Below, piece after piece: positions 62,490 to 64,000 of a stretch of DNA of 64,000 nt. Below the pieces are notes generated by a model. That model was not told the origin of the DNA. It made no database searches and was given only the letters and a program-made list of their open reading frames with translations. This DNA comes from Paraburkholderia tropica (GTDB taxonomy: Bacteria > Pseudomonadota > Gammaproteobacteria > Burkholderiales > Burkholderiaceae). Within the stretch, counting starts at the first letter, position 1; the number at the start of each line of letters is the position of its first letter. The DNA lies in assembly GCF_900109265.1 (NCBI RefSeq), contig NZ_FNZM01000029.1, positions 1 through 64,000 on the forward strand, written 5' to 3'. The position numbers and the translations under genes were made by a program.

Positions 62490-62524
62490 CGGGTGAATGT
62501 GCATTTCACCCGCGGCCTTTTTCT
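62490..62524 (+). terminator. Rho-independent terminator of the rhl operon
   Basis: CGGGTGAA (62490-62497) and TTCACCCG (62505-62512) form an eight-base perfect stem, seven-base loop; five Ts follow at 62518-62522 after a five-base gap. Located 58 bases after the EmrA-like gene. Confidence 0.8.
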
Positions 62525-62556
62525 CGATGCCGGCTTGATATGGATGATTAACTAAA

Positions 62557-62571
62557 ACGGTATTGGACCGT
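62557..62571. promoter_or_regulatory. Inverted repeat ACGGT-ATTGG-ACCGT
   Basis: Five-base arms, 48 bases upstream of the tautomerase start; the surrounding AT-rich stretch (62530-62556) is promoter-like. The binding protein is unknown. Confidence 0.35.
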
Positions 62572-62618
62572 CGATTAAGCGTCGCAGCATGATTTCCCCT
62601 GTTAAACAGGAGAAAACA

Positions 62619-62849
62619 ATGCCGCTTGTTCAAATCTCTCTTCTAGAGGGCCGTAGTGACGACCTCATCAAATCGTGCATCAAAGCAGTAGCGGAGGCAG
62701 TGCATCAGACCTTAGGTGCGCCATACGGGGCGATCAGTGTTTATGCCGTCGAAGTCCCTCGCGCGCATTGGGCCACCGGTGTGCATACGAAAGACGAACC
62801 GGAGACCGCGGCGGCGCAGGCATTGAAACCGGGAAACGAAAAATCCTGA
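62619..62849 (+). CDS. 4-oxalocrotonate tautomerase-family protein
   Basis: 76 residues: MPLVQISLLEGRSDDLIKSC, with the catalytic Pro that becomes N-terminal after Met removal, then HQTLGAPYGAISVYAVEVPRAHWATGV. Typical members have about 62 residues, so ours has a ~14-residue C-terminal extension. AGGAGAAAACA ribosome site. Tautomerises 2-hydroxymuconate-like dienols; the substrate here is unknown. Monocistronic. Confidence 0.9.
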   Translation: MPLVQISLLEGRSDDLIKSCIKAVAEAVHQTLGAPYGAISVYAVEVPRAHWATGVHTKDEPETAAAQALKPGNEKS

Positions 62850-62966
62850 GACCGGGGCAATGTGCGGAGTTGACGGCTACGCTTGCCCACGCTGGTTTGC
62901 GTAGCCATCGTTGAGATCTTCGAGGCGCGCAGGCTGCTGCGCATTATCACCGCTACAGAATCTGAA

Positions 62967-64000
62967 ATGCGACTGAGAAACATCGGTATCGCCGGCAAAT
63001 TGAGTATCGGCTTTGGAATCGCCATTTTTTCGTTGTGTCTCATCGGCGGCCTCGCGCTGCTGCAAGTGTCGCGCATCTATCGTGGAACCGATGAACTGGC
63101 AAACCAGTGGCTACCCGGCGTGCAGGCGCTGGGCGAAATCCGGGCATACATGAATGACGCCCGGCGCGCGTCGCTGGTCGTGGCAATGGCGTCGGACGCG
63201 AACACCCAGGCATTATTCGCGCAGAGGCGAAACGACGCGCTTGCATCGCTAAACAGTGCGCTCGGCAAGTATGAGCGTGTCGTTTCGTCGCCGGAACAAG
63301 TGCAATTGCTTAACGACTTTAAAGGCGCCTGGTCCTCGTATCTGGACATCGACACCCGGCTCAACGCGTTAGCGCAGGGTGGCGGCGACCAACTGGAAGC
63401 GGCAAGAAAGCTGGCGAGCGGCGATTCGTCTCCACGCTTCATGGCCGCTGCGGATATCGTCACGCGCGATGTCACGCTCAACCGACAGGGTGCGGATCAT
63501 GCCGCCGCCACAGCGGCTTCCCGTTATCGCACGACGCTCGTTCTCACCGCGGCATTGATCGCTGGTGCAATCGCACTCAGCGTCATCGCCGCCGTGCTGA
63601 TCACACGCTCTATCGTGGTGCCGCTACGCCGTTCGCTCGAAGTTGCGAGCACGGTCGCTCAGGGCGATCTCACGTCGGTGATCGTCGTCGACGGAGACGA
63701 CGAAACCGGCCGGTTGCTGCGCGCGCTGCACACGATGAACGAGGGCCTCGGCGACCTCGTCGGCCGCGTGCGAAACGGCAGCGAGAGCGTGGCCTCTGCC
63801 TCCGCCGAGATTGCGGCCGGCAACACGGACCTGAGCCAGCGCACCGAGGAGCAAGCGGCCTCGTTGCAGGAAACGGCGGCCAGCATGGAACAACTGACGT
63901 CCACCGTGAAGCAGAACACCGAGAATGCACGCCGCGGCAACACGCTTGCGGCCAGTGCGTCGGAGGTGGCGGCGCGCGGCGGCGCCGTCGTGAGCCGCGT
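62967..64000 (+). CDS. Methyl-accepting chemotaxis protein (3' truncated by window)
   Basis: Open from ATG 62967 to the window end, 344 codons seen. Start MRLRNIGIAGKLSIGFGIAI, first membrane segment (~11-32), four-helix periplasmic sensor (YRGTDELANQWLPGVQALGEIRAYMNDARRASL), second segment (~190-212), HAMP, then the start of the signalling domain (NTDLSQRTEEQAASLQETAASMEQLTSTVKQNTENARRGNTLA). Ribosome site is weak. Ligand unknown. It is of the same class as the receptor at 23005-24558. Confidence 0.92.
   Translation, partial: MRLRNIGIAGKLSIGFGIAIFSLCLIGGLALLQVSRIYRGTDELANQWLPGVQALGEIRAYMNDARRASLVVAMASDANTQALFAQRRNDALASLNSALGKYERVVSSPEQVQLLNDFKGAWSSYLDIDTRLNALAQGGGDQLEAARKLASGDSSPRFMAAADIVTRDVTLNRQGADHAAATAASRYRTTLVLTAALIAGAIALSVIAAVLITRSIVVPLRRSLEVASTVAQGDLTSVIVVDGDDETGRLLRALHTMNEGLGDLVGRVRNGSESVASASAEIAAGNTDLSQRTEEQAASLQETAASMEQLTSTVKQNTENARRGNTLAASASEVAARGGAVVSR

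Noticed and set aside
1..64000. CRISPR arrays, tRNA or rRNA genes, insertion sequences, phage genes
   Set aside because: None recognised: no regular repeat arrays, cloverleaf genes or transposase/integrase motifs were seen.

Overview
The window is chromosomal DNA of a high-GC betaproteobacterium, most probably Burkholderia sensu lato (Paraburkholderia or Caballeronia). The pointers are strong GC bias at third codon positions, a Burkholderia-type rhamnolipid cluster, an isocitrate lyase of about 526 residues, and an FNR-controlled block of universal stress proteins resembling the low-oxygen-activated (lxa) locus of Burkholderia cenocepacia. I see no tRNA, rRNA, CRISPR array, insertion sequence or phage gene. 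Calls rest on reading the sequence and on family knowledge; no database search was run.

Layout. (1) 1-3.3 kb: the end of a short-chain dehydrogenase, a pirin, and a two-gene exported operon (DUF305 protein and YVTN beta-propeller). (2) 4.0-6.9 kb: a polar amino-acid ABC transporter (binding protein, two permeases, ATPase). (3) 17.4-6.9 kb, minus strand: a ten-gene operon starting with allophanate hydrolase (atzF), then a BMP-type ABC importer, biuret hydrolase (biuH), formamidase (amiF), a second isochorismatase-fold hydrolase that may be a triuret hydrolase, an AtzH-like protein and a GntR regulator as last gene. Together they would import biuret-like compounds and release ammonia and CO2. 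(4) 17.8-24.6 kb: a tandem universal stress protein (USP), isocitrate lyase aceA with its terminator, two divergent LysR genes and a chemotaxis receptor.

(5) 24.8-47.6 kb: a low-oxygen/dormancy-type island. It holds most of seven USP genes (the first lies at 17.8 kb), a BON protein, a LOG-family protein with an NAD(P)H oxidoreductase, two nitroreductase-fold genes (one Acg-like), MgtC-like and metallo-beta-lactamase proteins, a sensor kinase and response regulator, a stand-alone receiver, an FNR with all four cluster cysteines, a small cytochrome c, an HPF-like protein with DUF1488, Hsp20, and a diguanylate cyclase. I count fourteen FNR-box-like sites, all between genes and upstream of these units; ten match TTGAY-N4-RTCAA exactly. 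A second palindrome, TGTAGG-N6-CCTACA, occurs before two other genes of the island with identical spacing to a TACTGG element, and is a candidate target of the local NarL-type regulator.

(6) 47.6-53.3 kb: low-affinity iron permease-family protein, cardiolipin synthase-like enzyme, an apparently Tat-exported fumarylacetoacetase-fold protein, a LysR regulator and a peroxiredoxin/carboxymuconolactone decarboxylase pair. (7) 54.2-62.4 kb: a rhamnolipid operon rhlA, an ICMT-type membrane methyltransferase, rhlB, a DHA2 exporter, rhlC, a NodT outer-membrane factor and an EmrA adaptor, ended by a hairpin terminator. The methyltransferase-like gene between rhlA and rhlB is unexpected. (8) 62.6-64 kb: a small tautomerase and the start of a chemotaxis receptor that runs off the window.
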